Of a DNA stretch of 51,649 nucleotides, positions 41,695 through 49,917 are shown in pieces (the first letter of the stretch is position 1; every line of letters begins with the position of its first letter). Under the pieces are notes generated by a model. The model had not been told where the DNA came from. It searched no databases and saw nothing but the letters and a program-made list of their open reading frames with translations. Source of the stretch: Micrococcales bacterium UBA2037 (GTDB lineage: Bacteria; Actinomycetota; Actinomycetes; Actinomycetales; Microbacteriaceae); NCBI GenBank assembly GCA_002333405.1, contig DDBH01000011.1:1-51649 (forward strand). The letters run 5' to 3'. The translations under genes were made by a program, and so were the position numbers.

Positions 41695-43131
41695 GTGACC
41701 ATTTCGAACCTACAGAACTTCGTTGGCGGTAAGTACCAGGACGCCACCAGTGAAAAAGTCAGCGACGTCATTAACCCTTCAAATGAAGCGGTCTATGCTC
41801 ACGCTCCAGTTTCGTCCGACAAGGACGTAGACAATGCCTACAAGGCCGCCGCTAAGGCATTTGAGACCTGGGGCCAGACCACTCCCTCAGAGCGACAGCT
41901 CGCTCTATTTAGAATTGCGGATGCTCTCGAGGCAAGGGCCGAAGAAGCAGCAGATGTTGAATCAAAGAACACCGGTAAGCCACGTGCAACCCTGGTTGAT
42001 TATGAAATCGGGCCGTCGGTGGACCAAATTCGCTTCTTCGCAGGTGCCGCAAGAAACCTAGAGGGACGTGCGACAGCTGAGTACCTTGCTGACCACACCT
42101 CTTCAATTCGCCGGGAACCGATTGGTGTCATTGGCCAGGTAACCCCTTGGAACTACCCGCTGAACATGGCTGTGTGGAAATTTGCGCCGGCTATTGCTGC
42201 TGGAAACACAATTGTGTTGAAGCCATCCGACACCACTCCTGCCTCGACCCTGCTGCTTGCTGAAATCGCAAGCGAGTTCCTGCCTGAGGGTGTCTTTAAC
42301 GTTGTCACCGGTGACCGTGAAACCGGTCGCGCCATGATTGAAAACCCAATTCCACAGATGGTCTCCATCACTGGTTCGGTCAGGGCTGGCATGGAGGTAG
42401 CAAAGAGCGCTGCCAGCGATCTGAAGCGCGTGCACCTAGAGCTTGGAGGCAAGGCGCCAGTTATCGTTTTCGCCGACGCCGACTTCCAAAAAGCAGCCGA
42501 GGGAATCGTTGCGGCTGGATTCTTCAATGCCGGCCAAGACTGCACCGCAGCGACCAGATTGCTGGTTCAGGAAAGTGCCTACGATGACTTCATGGCCGCA
42601 CTCTTGGCTGAGGTAAAAAACAGTGCCAAGGTTGGACAGCCTTCTGACCCAGACGTTCTGTTCGGGCCTTTGAACAATGGTGGTCAGCTAGAGCGCGTCA
42701 AGGGCTTTATTGACAGGCTTCCAGATCACGCGACCCTTGAGATCGGTGGCGCACAGCTTTCTGGAAAGGGATATTTCCTTGAGCCAACCGTTCTATCTGG
42801 CTTCAAGCAGACCGATGAGCACATCCAGGATGAAATCTTTGGACCAGTCCTTACGGTTCAGAAGTTCACTGACGATGCGCAGGCTCTGAAGTGGGCCAAT
42901 GACGTCAAGTATGGTTTGGCATCCTCTGTTTGGACCTCAAATCACACCAGGGCAATGCGCTTTGCTAAGTATCTAGATTTCGGTGCAGTGTGGATTAATA
43001 CCCACATCCCACTAGTTGCCGAAATGCCGCACGGAGGTTTCAAGCACTCTGGTTACGGTAAGGACCTGTCGCACTACGGCTTCGAGGACTACACAAGAAT
43101 CAAGCACGTGATGCACTACATAGGAGAATAA
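41695..43131 (+). CDS. patD: Gamma-aminobutyraldehyde dehydrogenase
   Basis: This 478-residue NAD(P)-dependent enzyme oxidises 4-aminobutyraldehyde, the product of putrescine transamination, to GABA. GQVTPWNYPLNMAVWKFAPA is the cofactor segment. The general base is E249 in HLELGGKAP and the nucleophile C283 in NAGQDCTAA; the NAGQDCTAA and PLVAEMPHGGFKHSGYGKD strings are characteristic of PatD. The start is GTG with GAAGAGGAG upstream. It diverges from lrp and is followed by potD after 132 bases that hold two hairpins. Confidence 0.92.
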   Translation: MTISNLQNFVGGKYQDATSEKVSDVINPSNEAVYAHAPVSSDKDVDNAYKAAAKAFETWGQTTPSERQLALFRIADALEARAEEAADVESKNTGKPRATLVDYEIGPSVDQIRFFAGAARNLEGRATAEYLADHTSSIRREPIGVIGQVTPWNYPLNMAVWKFAPAIAAGNTIVLKPSDTTPASTLLLAEIASEFLPEGVFNVVTGDRETGRAMIENPIPQMVSITGSVRAGMEVAKSAASDLKRVHLELGGKAPVIVFADADFQKAAEGIVAAGFFNAGQDCTAATRLLVQESAYDDFMAALLAEVKNSAKVGQPSDPDVLFGPLNNGGQLERVKGFIDRLPDHATLEIGGAQLSGKGYFLEPTVLSGFKQTDEHIQDEIFGPVLTVQKFTDDAQALKWANDVKYGLASSVWTSNHTRAMRFAKYLDFGAVWINTHIPLVAEMPHGGFKHSGYGKDLSHYGFEDYTRIKHVMHYIGE

Positions 43132-43157
43132 AAGTAAAAATTAGATTTCATTGACTT

Positions 43158-43191
43158 GCAAGGGGCAAAGTTGTGCAAAACTTTCCCTTGC
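43158..43191 (+). promoter_or_regulatory. Large hairpin between patD and potD
   Basis: A 13-base-pair stem (GCAAGGG and AAAGTT on the left, AACTTT and CCCTTGC on the right) with a two-base bulge closes a six-base GTGCAA loop. No T run follows. It may stabilise an mRNA end or act as a partial terminator, giving different levels of patD and potD. Confidence 0.55.
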
Positions 43192-43207
43192 CTTCGGTAA
43201 ACCGGAG
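43192..43207 (+). promoter_or_regulatory. Second small hairpin upstream of potD
   Basis: CTTCGG and CCGGAG pair (one G:T) around a TAAA loop, directly abutting the larger hairpin. Together they form a tandem structured region about 57 bases before the potD start. Confidence 0.4.
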
Positions 43208-43263
43208 ACATGTAGGTCTTTGACAGACAAATACCCGCTAGATGCGGAATTTAGGAGAATGCA

Positions 43264-44508
43264 ATGAAGCGAGGACTACCTCAAGACCCAATGCTGGCTC
43301 AGCTTGTTCAGATGGCTAGACAGCACCAAATCTCTCGCCGTGCCGCACTTGCCGGCGTTGGTGGAACCGCAGCGGCGCTGACTTTGGCTTCCTGCTCTAC
43401 CGCAGAAGAGGGCATGGTTGCTGCAACTGACCTGTCGGACAGCGAAAAGGTATTGGTTTGGCACAACTGGGCTGCATACATGGACGAAGACGATGACGGC
43501 AACTACCCAACCTTGCTTCGCTTCCAGGAGCAGAGCGGAATCACCGTTGATTACCGCATTGAGATTGACGACAACGACACTTGGTACGCCAAGGTAAAGG
43601 ACCAGCTAGAGCTTGGCCAGGACATCGGTGCTGATGTTGCCTGCCCAACCACTTGGATGGCATCTCGTCTGCGCAACCTCGGTTACCTTCAGGCTCTAGA
43701 CAACAACAACATGCCTAACAAGGTTGCAAACTTGGCTCCTGGATACCAGAGCAGCAGCGAAGACCCAGACCGCGTTTATTCAATTCCTTGGCAGGGTGGT
43801 TTCGCTGGAATTGGCTACAACAAGAAGGCTTACAAGGAAGCAACCGGCAAGGATGCTCCTAGCTCAATGGCAGACCTTTGGGCTGCTGAGCTAAAGGGTC
43901 GAGTTGGACTACTTTCAGAGATGCGCGACACCGTCGGCCTAGTACTTCTAAGCCAGGGAATCGACATCACCTCAGCTGACAGCCTGAACGACGACGCCTT
44001 TGACGCAGCCCTTGCTATGATCAAGGAGCAGATCGACAGCGGCCAGATTTACAACGTTCGTGGAAACAGCTACCTAGATGACTTGGCTACCGAGAACATC
44101 ATTGCTGCTACCGCTTGGTCAGGTGACATCACCGTTATCAACTACGAGCAGGCTACCGACGAAGATCCAGAGCCATTCGGCTTTGTGTTCCCAGACACCG
44201 GTGCAACGCTTTGGGCAGACGAGTTCATCGTTCCAATGGGAGCTACCCACAAGCGCAACGTTGAAGAACTGATCAACTACTACTACGACCCAGTAAACGC
44301 AGCAGAGCTAGCGCTATGGGTGAACTACATCACTCCAGTAGTGGGAGCCAAGGAAATTGCTGCACAGGAAGATCCAGAGTTGGCGGAAAACCAGCTGATT
44401 TTCCCGAACGAGGAAACTCTTGCTAAGAGCTTCGCGTTCCGCAGCCTGACTGGCCAGGAAGAGCAGCGCTACTCGACTGCTTGGCAGAACCTTCTTCTGG
44501 GCGCATAG
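43264..44508 (+). CDS. potD: Polyamine ABC transporter substrate-binding lipoprotein
   Basis: This 414-residue solute-binding protein captures spermidine or putrescine outside the cell. The N-terminus has twin arginines (R25-R26 in ISRRAALAG) followed by a hydrophobic stretch and a lipobox LASC (C44), so it is probably exported folded by Tat and lipid-anchored. VLVWHNWAAYMDEDD, YSIPWQGGFAGIGYNKKAY and GLVLLSQGIDITSAD are family-like. A long charged 24-residue region before the RR motif is unusual. GGAGAAT precedes the ATG. potA follows after three bases. Confidence 0.92.
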   Translation: MKRGLPQDPMLAQLVQMARQHQISRRAALAGVGGTAAALTLASCSTAEEGMVAATDLSDSEKVLVWHNWAAYMDEDDDGNYPTLLRFQEQSGITVDYRIEIDDNDTWYAKVKDQLELGQDIGADVACPTTWMASRLRNLGYLQALDNNNMPNKVANLAPGYQSSSEDPDRVYSIPWQGGFAGIGYNKKAYKEATGKDAPSSMADLWAAELKGRVGLLSEMRDTVGLVLLSQGIDITSADSLNDDAFDAALAMIKEQIDSGQIYNVRGNSYLDDLATENIIAATAWSGDITVINYEQATDEDPEPFGFVFPDTGATLWADEFIVPMGATHKRNVEELINYYYDPVNAAELALWVNYITPVVGAKEIAAQEDPELAENQLIFPNEETLAKSFAFRSLTGQEEQRYSTAWQNLLLGA

Positions 44509-44511
44509 TTA

Positions 44512-45639
44512 GTGGCAATTGATTTCGTAGCTCGGGGTCAAGACCTCGAACTCAAGGGCATTCGCAAAGAGTTTCCCGGTTTTGTGGCGGTCGATAACCT
44601 CGACCTTCACATCCCGGCCGGGGAGTTCTTTGCGCTCTTGGGTCCTTCAGGCTGTGGTAAAACAACAACCCTGAGAATGATCGCGGGCCTTGAGTCACCT
44701 ACCGCAGGAAAAATCTTGCTTGGTGGCAAAGACGTAACCGACATGAAGCCGCATGAGCGACCTGTGAACACCGTTTTCCAAAACTACGCGCTGTTTCCGC
44801 ACATGAGTGTGTTGGAGAATGTGGCGTTTGGAATTAGGCGACGCAAGCTTGACGAACCGCTTACCAAGGCCCAGCAAGCCCTTGCAATGGTGGAGCTTGA
44901 GCACCTTGCCCAGCGCAAGCCTCAGCAGCTATCCGGTGGTCAACAGCAGCGTGTTGCTCTAGCTAGGGCGCTTGTGAACAGGCCATCGCTACTGCTTCTT
45001 GACGAGCCACTTGGAGCCTTGGACCTGAAGCTGCGTAGGCAGATGCAGATCGAGCTGAAGGCCATTCAAATGGAAGTTGGCCTAACCTTCCTGCACGTTA
45101 CTCACGACCAAGAGGAAGCCATGGACATGGCTGACACGGTCGCTGTTATGAATCAGGGCCACATTGAGCAAATGGGTGCCCCAGAGGCACTCTACGACCG
45201 GCCAAAGACTGCTTTCGTGGCGAAGTTCTTGGGTCTGTCCAACATGTTTATTGGCAAGGTGACCGAGTCCAACGCGGAAACCACCAGCATCGACTTCAAC
45301 GGCAAGAAAATCACTGGGCTTACTAAGCGCAGTGAAAAGACCTCGGGCAAGATTGCCATCGGAGTGAGGCCTGAAAAGACCCACTTCCACGAGACTGAGC
45401 CCAAGGCTGACCCGGCTCTAAATATTCTTGGACCCGGTGAAATCACAGACATCCGTTTCACTGGAGTGTCAAACCAGTACCAGATTGACATCCCTGGTGT
45501 CGGTGAAATTACAGTGTTTGCTCAAAACGTTGGGCGCTCACCTGTGGTTGAACTCGGTGCCAAGGTGTTTGTTAGCTGGAAGGTTGAGCACAGCTTTGGG
45601 CTTGCTGATCTTCCTAACGGGGCAGAAGAAACTGACTAA
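44512..45639 (+). CDS. potA: Polyamine ABC transporter ATP-binding protein
   Basis: This 375-residue ATPase energises the PotBCD importer. Walker A is GPSGCGKTT (44-52), the Q loop is VFQNYALFPHM, the signature is LSGGQQQRVALARAL, Walker B is LLLLDEPLGALDLK and the switch is in HVTHDQEEAMDMAD. The C-terminal 110 residues form the TOBE domain (IAIGVRPEKTHF). The start is GTG three bases after potD without a clear Shine-Dalgarno, so translation probably depends on potD. Its stop overlaps potB by one base. Confidence 0.95.
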   Translation: MAIDFVARGQDLELKGIRKEFPGFVAVDNLDLHIPAGEFFALLGPSGCGKTTTLRMIAGLESPTAGKILLGGKDVTDMKPHERPVNTVFQNYALFPHMSVLENVAFGIRRRKLDEPLTKAQQALAMVELEHLAQRKPQQLSGGQQQRVALARALVNRPSLLLLDEPLGALDLKLRRQMQIELKAIQMEVGLTFLHVTHDQEEAMDMADTVAVMNQGHIEQMGAPEALYDRPKTAFVAKFLGLSNMFIGKVTESNAETTSIDFNGKKITGLTKRSEKTSGKIAIGVRPEKTHFHETEPKADPALNILGPGEITDIRFTGVSNQYQIDIPGVGEITVFAQNVGRSPVVELGAKVFVSWKVEHSFGLADLPNGAEETD

Positions 45640-46553
45640 TGGCGTTTGTGGCATTTGGGTCACAGGCCCCAGCTCAGGAGCAAAAGCCGACTAAGACCGG
45701 CAGGGTTGCCCTGATTCTGCTTCTTCCGGGGCTGTTCTACCTAGCTCTGTTTTTCATAACCCCTCTAATATCTCTGATCATCACTTCGTTGAAGCAGTCC
45801 AGCGCCAGTGGTGTGATTGGTCGATATGACTATGGTTTTGAGCTTGGCAATTATGCCTACGCCGTTTCGCAGTACGCTCCGCAAATTTTTAGGTCTTTTA
45901 GCTTCGCACTTTTGGCAACGATCATTGCACTGGCCATCAGCTATCCAATCGCATACTTCATTGGTGTGAAGGCCAGAGACAAGCCGCTGCTGCAGGGCAT
46001 TTTGCTGACGCTTGTGGTCGCACCATTTTTCATTTCGTTCCTGCTTCGAACCTTTGCCTGGAAGCAGATCTTTTCTAACGACTCGTTCATAGTCAATTTG
46101 CTCAAGAACATCGGGGTCTTCGGAGTCGACAGTTATATCATCGGCACAAACTTTGCGGTCGTGTTTGGGTTGGTCTACAACTTCATTCCGTTTATGACCC
46201 TACCGATTTATGCAAACCTAGATCGCCTCGACGTTCGTTTGCTGGAGGCCGGTTCAGACCTGTACGCAAGCCCGGCAAAAACCTTCCAGAAGGTGACGCT
46301 GCCACTTTCATTGCCGGGAGTTATTTCCGGCACACTGTTGACCTTCATCCCGATTAGCGGCGATTATGTCGTGGCCAGCCGAGACTTCTTGGGTGGACCG
46401 GACACCGCCATGATTGGAAACGTGGTCGAGGCCAACTTCCTTAGAATCCAGGACTACCCGACAGCTTCGGCCCTTTCGGTAATGCTGATGGCAACCATCG
46501 TGTTGCTGGTCTCCGCCTACGTCAAAAGAAGTGGAACGGAGGACCTACTATGA
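45639..46553 (+). CDS. potB: Polyamine ABC transporter permease PotB
   Basis: This 304-residue membrane permease has six hydrophobic segments after a 25-residue soluble N-terminus. The EAA loop that contacts the ATPase is LLEAGSDLYASPAKTFQKVT. PLSLPGVISGTLLTFIPISG is typical of PotB. It is coupled to potA (one-base overlap) and potC (four-base overlap). Confidence 0.93.
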   Translation: MAFVAFGSQAPAQEQKPTKTGRVALILLLPGLFYLALFFITPLISLIITSLKQSSASGVIGRYDYGFELGNYAYAVSQYAPQIFRSFSFALLATIIALAISYPIAYFIGVKARDKPLLQGILLTLVVAPFFISFLLRTFAWKQIFSNDSFIVNLLKNIGVFGVDSYIIGTNFAVVFGLVYNFIPFMTLPIYANLDRLDVRLLEAGSDLYASPAKTFQKVTLPLSLPGVISGTLLTFIPISGDYVVASRDFLGGPDTAMIGNVVEANFLRIQDYPTASALSVMLMATIVLLVSAYVKRSGTEDLL

Positions 46554-47350
46554 CCAGGTTCTCACTGGGCAAGTACCTATTGCCAACCTATGTCTTCCTG
46601 ACATTTTTGTTCCTGATGATCCCAATCGGCTACACCTTCGTGTTCTCCTTCAATGATTCGATCAAATCGAACATTATTTGGCGAGGCTTCACGATTGATA
46701 ACTGGCTCAATGTCTGCGATCAGGCAGATGTTTGCAGCGCTTTTGGTAACTCGATTGTGGTTGCAGTTTCGGCAACACTTGTTTCCACTGTGCTTGGAAC
46801 CATGATCGCCATTGCGCTTGTGAGGTACCGCTTCAAGTTCCGCAGCGCCACAAACTTGCTCTTGTTCCTGCCACTGGCAACACCTGAGGTTGTAATGGGT
46901 GCAGGGCTTGCTGCTCAGTTCCTTGACTTCGGATGGCAGAAGGGTCTTACCACCGTAATCATTGCTCACGTAATGTTCACGCTTAGCTTCGTCGTGGTAA
47001 CCGTGAAGGCAAGAGTTGCAACCCTTGATCCCGCATTGGAAGAGGCCGGAAGAGACCTCTACGCAAGCCCGATGGTGGTGTTCTGGAAAGTTACCTTCCC
47101 GCTGTTGTTACCTGGAATCCTGTCGGCAGCGATGCTGGCATTTGCCTTGAGCTTTGACGACTTCATCATCACTCAATTCAACTCCGGTGCTGTGGATACG
47201 TTCCCTAAGTTTGTTTATACGGCAGCAGCCCGAGGTATTCCGCCTGAGGCCAACGTTGTTGGTTCTGCGGTCTTCTTGATTGCGATGACGATTGTTATTG
47301 CAGTGCAGGTTCGTGCGAGCATCAAACGAAAGAAGATGCTAACCAGCTAA
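46550..47350 (+). CDS. potC: Polyamine ABC transporter permease PotC
   Basis: This 266-residue second permease has six membrane segments. The EAA loop is EEAGRDLYASPMVVFWKVTF and the following LLLPGILSAAMLAFALSFDD with FIITQFNSG is diagnostic of PotC. It starts four bases before the potB stop and ends the plus-strand transporter run. gabT converges on it after 52 bases in which no clear terminator is seen. Confidence 0.94.
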   Translation: MTRFSLGKYLLPTYVFLTFLFLMIPIGYTFVFSFNDSIKSNIIWRGFTIDNWLNVCDQADVCSAFGNSIVVAVSATLVSTVLGTMIAIALVRYRFKFRSATNLLLFLPLATPEVVMGAGLAAQFLDFGWQKGLTTVIIAHVMFTLSFVVVTVKARVATLDPALEEAGRDLYASPMVVFWKVTFPLLLPGILSAAMLAFALSFDDFIITQFNSGAVDTFPKFVYTAAARGIPPEANVVGSAVFLIAMTIVIAVQVRASIKRKKMLTS

Positions 47351-47402
47351 GCCAGCCGGCTACAAGGTATTGCCTGGAGCAGCGTCGCGACTCAGTTTGC
47401 AG

Positions 47403-48728
47403 CTAGAGCGTTGCCAGCCCATCTGAAATCACGTCAAGCGCATCGTGTAGCAACTCGTCGGTAATTGCCAGCGGTGGCAATAGTCGAATTACGTTTGAGT
47501 AGGTTCCAGCATTGAGAACTACAACACCGTTTTGGTGGCAGAACTTCATAAGCGCATCGGTTGCTTTTTGGTTTGGGTTCATGGTTCCAGGCTCTACCAG
47601 CTCAAATGCCTGCATGGCTCCGATGCCTCGAATGTCTCCGATTACTGGGAACAGCTTTTGCATCGCGCTCAGGCGCTCTGTGATTATGGCGCCGATTTCC
47701 AGCGCTCGATCCATCCACGGGCCAGACTCGAACTGCTCCATCACAGCAACTGCAGCTGCAACAGCGGTAGGGGAGCCACCAAAGGTGCCACCAAGTCCGC
47801 CAGCGTGTGGGGAGTCCATGATTTCGGCTCGGCCAACCACGCCCGAAACAGGCATGCCTCCGGCAATTCCCTTGGCCACGGTAATTAGATCCGGCTCAAA
47901 ACCTTCTTCCCACTGGCAAGCAAACCATTTTCCGGTCCTGGCCATACCGCTTTGAACCTCATCGGCCACCATCACGATGCCGTTGTCGGTGCACCACTTT
48001 CGAAGAGTGTTCAAGAAGCCCGGTGCCGGAACAATGAAGCCACCTTCACCCTGAACCGGCTCAATCATCACAGCGGCTAGCTGCGAAGCGCCAACGCGCT
48101 TCTCTAGGTAAGTGATGGCTCGCATCGCCGCCTGTTCGCCAGTCATGCCCTCGGGGTCCCTGAATGGGTAGCTCATTGGGGCATGGTGGACTCCGCCAGG
48201 CAGAGCTCCAAAACCGGTTGCATAGGGGTGAGCCTTGAAGTTCATTGCCATGGTCAAGTTGGTGCGACCGTGATATGCGTGATCGAACACTGCAATTTCG
48301 TGTCGGCCGGTTGCCCTTCTGGCAATCTTCACGGCATTCTCGACTGCCTCGGCGCCGGAAGTGAAGAAGGCTGCCTTTTTCTTGAAGTCTCCCGGAGCAT
48401 GCTTTGTCAAAAGCTCAGCTGCCCTCACGTATTTTTCGTAGCCTGCGACCGTAAACAGGGTGTGGGTGAGCTTTGAGACCTGCTCTTGCACGGCATCGAC
48501 CACTCCTTGATTGGTGTGGCCAATGGTGACTACGCCGATGCCGGTTCCAAAATCAATTAGCTGGTTGCCGTCCACGTCCTCGAGAATCGCGTCGTGTGCC
48601 CGCTCGATGAACACCGGCAGCATGGTGCCAACACCGGATGAAACTACTTCAGTCCTGCGACTCTGCAGCTCAGCAGACTTAGGTCCTGGGATTGCTGTTT
48701 TTAGAATTCGTTTTTGTTCAAGGCTCAT
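47403..48728 (-). CDS. gabT: 4-aminobutyrate-2-oxoglutarate transaminase
   Basis: This 441-residue PLP enzyme converts GABA to succinate semialdehyde. ILEDVDGNQLIDFGTGIGVV, FFTSGAEAVENAVKIARRAT, VFDHAYHGRTNLTMAM, EPVQGEGGFIVPAPGF and the PLP-lysine segment LITVAKGIAGGMPVSG are typical of GabT. It completes the putrescine-to-succinate-semialdehyde route begun by the aminotransferase and PatD. No separate GabD gene is in the window. The ATG has no Shine-Dalgarno; TAGAAT at -12 to -7 indicates a leaderless mRNA. Confidence 0.95.
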   Translation of the reverse strand: MSLEQKRILKTAIPGPKSAELQSRRTEVVSSGVGTMLPVFIERAHDAILEDVDGNQLIDFGTGIGVVTIGHTNQGVVDAVQEQVSKLTHTLFTVAGYEKYVRAAELLTKHAPGDFKKKAAFFTSGAEAVENAVKIARRATGRHEIAVFDHAYHGRTNLTMAMNFKAHPYATGFGALPGGVHHAPMSYPFRDPEGMTGEQAAMRAITYLEKRVGASQLAAVMIEPVQGEGGFIVPAPGFLNTLRKWCTDNGIVMVADEVQSGMARTGKWFACQWEEGFEPDLITVAKGIAGGMPVSGVVGRAEIMDSPHAGGLGGTFGGSPTAVAAAVAVMEQFESGPWMDRALEIGAIITERLSAMQKLFPVIGDIRGIGAMQAFELVEPGTMNPNQKATDALMKFCHQNGVVVLNAGTYSNVIRLLPPLAITDELLHDALDVISDGLATL

Positions 48729-48734
48729 AGATGA

Positions 48735-48740
48735 ATTCTA
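48735..48740 (-). promoter_or_regulatory. Candidate leaderless -10 hexamer of gabT
   Basis: On the minus strand TAGAAT occupies -12 to -7 relative to the gabT ATG. It faces the dxr element across a 76-base gap. Confidence 0.6.
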
Positions 48741-48791
48741 GATTCGAATTGCCATTTTTATCATTCTCAACTCGCAATGCTCATGGAGTTC

Positions 48792-48797
48792 TAAGCT
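48792..48797 (+). promoter_or_regulatory. Candidate leaderless -10 hexamer of dxr
   Basis: TAAGCT lies at -13 to -8 relative to the dxr ATG at 48805. The nearest purine-rich GGAG is 16 bases away, too far for normal initiation. Confidence 0.5.
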
Positions 48798-48804
48798 TTA
48801 TCAA

Positions 48805-49890
48805 ATGCGCACTGTTTTAGTTCTGGGTTCAACTGGCTCGGTCGGCACTCAGACTATTGAGTTGCTTGAGGCAAATCCTGAAAAATTCAAGCTCGTTGGC
48901 GTTTCTGGGAACTCCAACAAAGAGCTCTTAGAGTCACAGCGAACCAAGTTTTCACTCTCGCCTGATCAAGTCGCTCTGGGTCCGGTGGCCGCTGCCGAGC
49001 TGGTTGCTACCACAAAGGCTGACGTTGTTGTAAACGGCATCACCGGCTCAGCTGGGCTCAAGGCCACCATGGCCGCGCTTGAAGTCGGCAGTCAATTGGC
49101 TCTGGCCAATAAAGAGTCCCTGATTGTTGGCGGAAAGCTGGTTACTGACCTGGCAAAGGCCGGTCAGATCCTGCCGGTTGATTCCGAGCACTCCGCCATC
49201 GCACAATGCCTGATGTCTGGCCAAAAAGGCGAGGTGTCCAAGTTGGTGCTGACCGCATCTGGTGGACCTTTTCGAGGCATGTCCCTAGCGGAGCTCGAGT
49301 CTGTAACACCGGCGCAAGCGCTCAAGCATCCAACCTGGAGCATGGGCAAGGTGATAACCACAAACTCGGCAACCATGGTCAACAAGGGCCTTGAAGTGAT
49401 CGAGGCGCATATGCTCTTCGATGTTCCATTTGAGGACATTGCGGTGACCGTGCACCCGCAGTCGATCGTTCACTCGATGGTTGAATTCTTTGACGGTTCG
49501 GTAATTGCTCAAGCCTCAATTCCAGACATGAAACTCGCAATCGGTTTTGCATTGGGGCACCCTGATCGCTTGAAAGATGCGACCAAGCCAATTGATTGGT
49601 CTCTTTCGCACACATGGCAGTTTGAACCGTTAGACGAAGAGGTATTTCGAGCCGTGAAGTTGGCCAGACAGGTCGGACTTGCCGGAAAGACATTCCCGGC
49701 CGTTTACAACGCCGCCAACGAAGAGGCTGTTGAGGCATTCCACGAAAACAAGATCTCGTTTCTAGGGATAACCAGAATCATCGAAGAGGCGTTGCAGCTT
49801 CACGAGCCCAACGACCTGAGCCTTGAAGGGGTTTTGAATGCTGAAGCCTGGGCGCGACAAGTAGCGAATTCGCTGATAGCTGAGGCGTGA
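48805..49890 (+). CDS. dxr: 1-deoxy-D-xylulose 5-phosphate reductoisomerase
   Basis: This 361-residue NADPH enzyme makes 2-C-methyl-D-erythritol 4-phosphate, the committed step of the MEP isoprenoid route. VLVLGSTGSVGTQTIELLE is the NADPH-binding N-terminus, ALANKESLIVGG and VDSEHSAIAQCL carry the metal-binding aspartate and glutamate, and SATMVNKGLEVIEAHMLFD completes the active site. It is somewhat shorter than E. coli Dxr (398). The gene order dxr-rseP-ispG follows the common actinobacterial plan. Confidence 0.97.
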   Translation: MRTVLVLGSTGSVGTQTIELLEANPEKFKLVGVSGNSNKELLESQRTKFSLSPDQVALGPVAAAELVATTKADVVVNGITGSAGLKATMAALEVGSQLALANKESLIVGGKLVTDLAKAGQILPVDSEHSAIAQCLMSGQKGEVSKLVLTASGGPFRGMSLAELESVTPAQALKHPTWSMGKVITTNSATMVNKGLEVIEAHMLFDVPFEDIAVTVHPQSIVHSMVEFFDGSVIAQASIPDMKLAIGFALGHPDRLKDATKPIDWSLSHTWQFEPLDEEVFRAVKLARQVGLAGKTFPAVYNAANEEAVEAFHENKISFLGITRIIEEALQLHEPNDLSLEGVLNAEAWARQVANSLIAEA

Positions 49891-49905
49891 AAACTTTATA
49901 GTCGG

Positions 49906-49911
49906 TAGCCT
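49906..49911 (+). promoter_or_regulatory. Candidate leaderless -10 hexamer of rseP
   Basis: TAGCCT lies at -12 to -7 relative to the GTG start at 49918. The following TGAGGGGTG is identical to the murI start region. TATAGT at 49898 is another possible -10. Confidence 0.55.
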
Positions 49912-49917
49912 TGAGGG

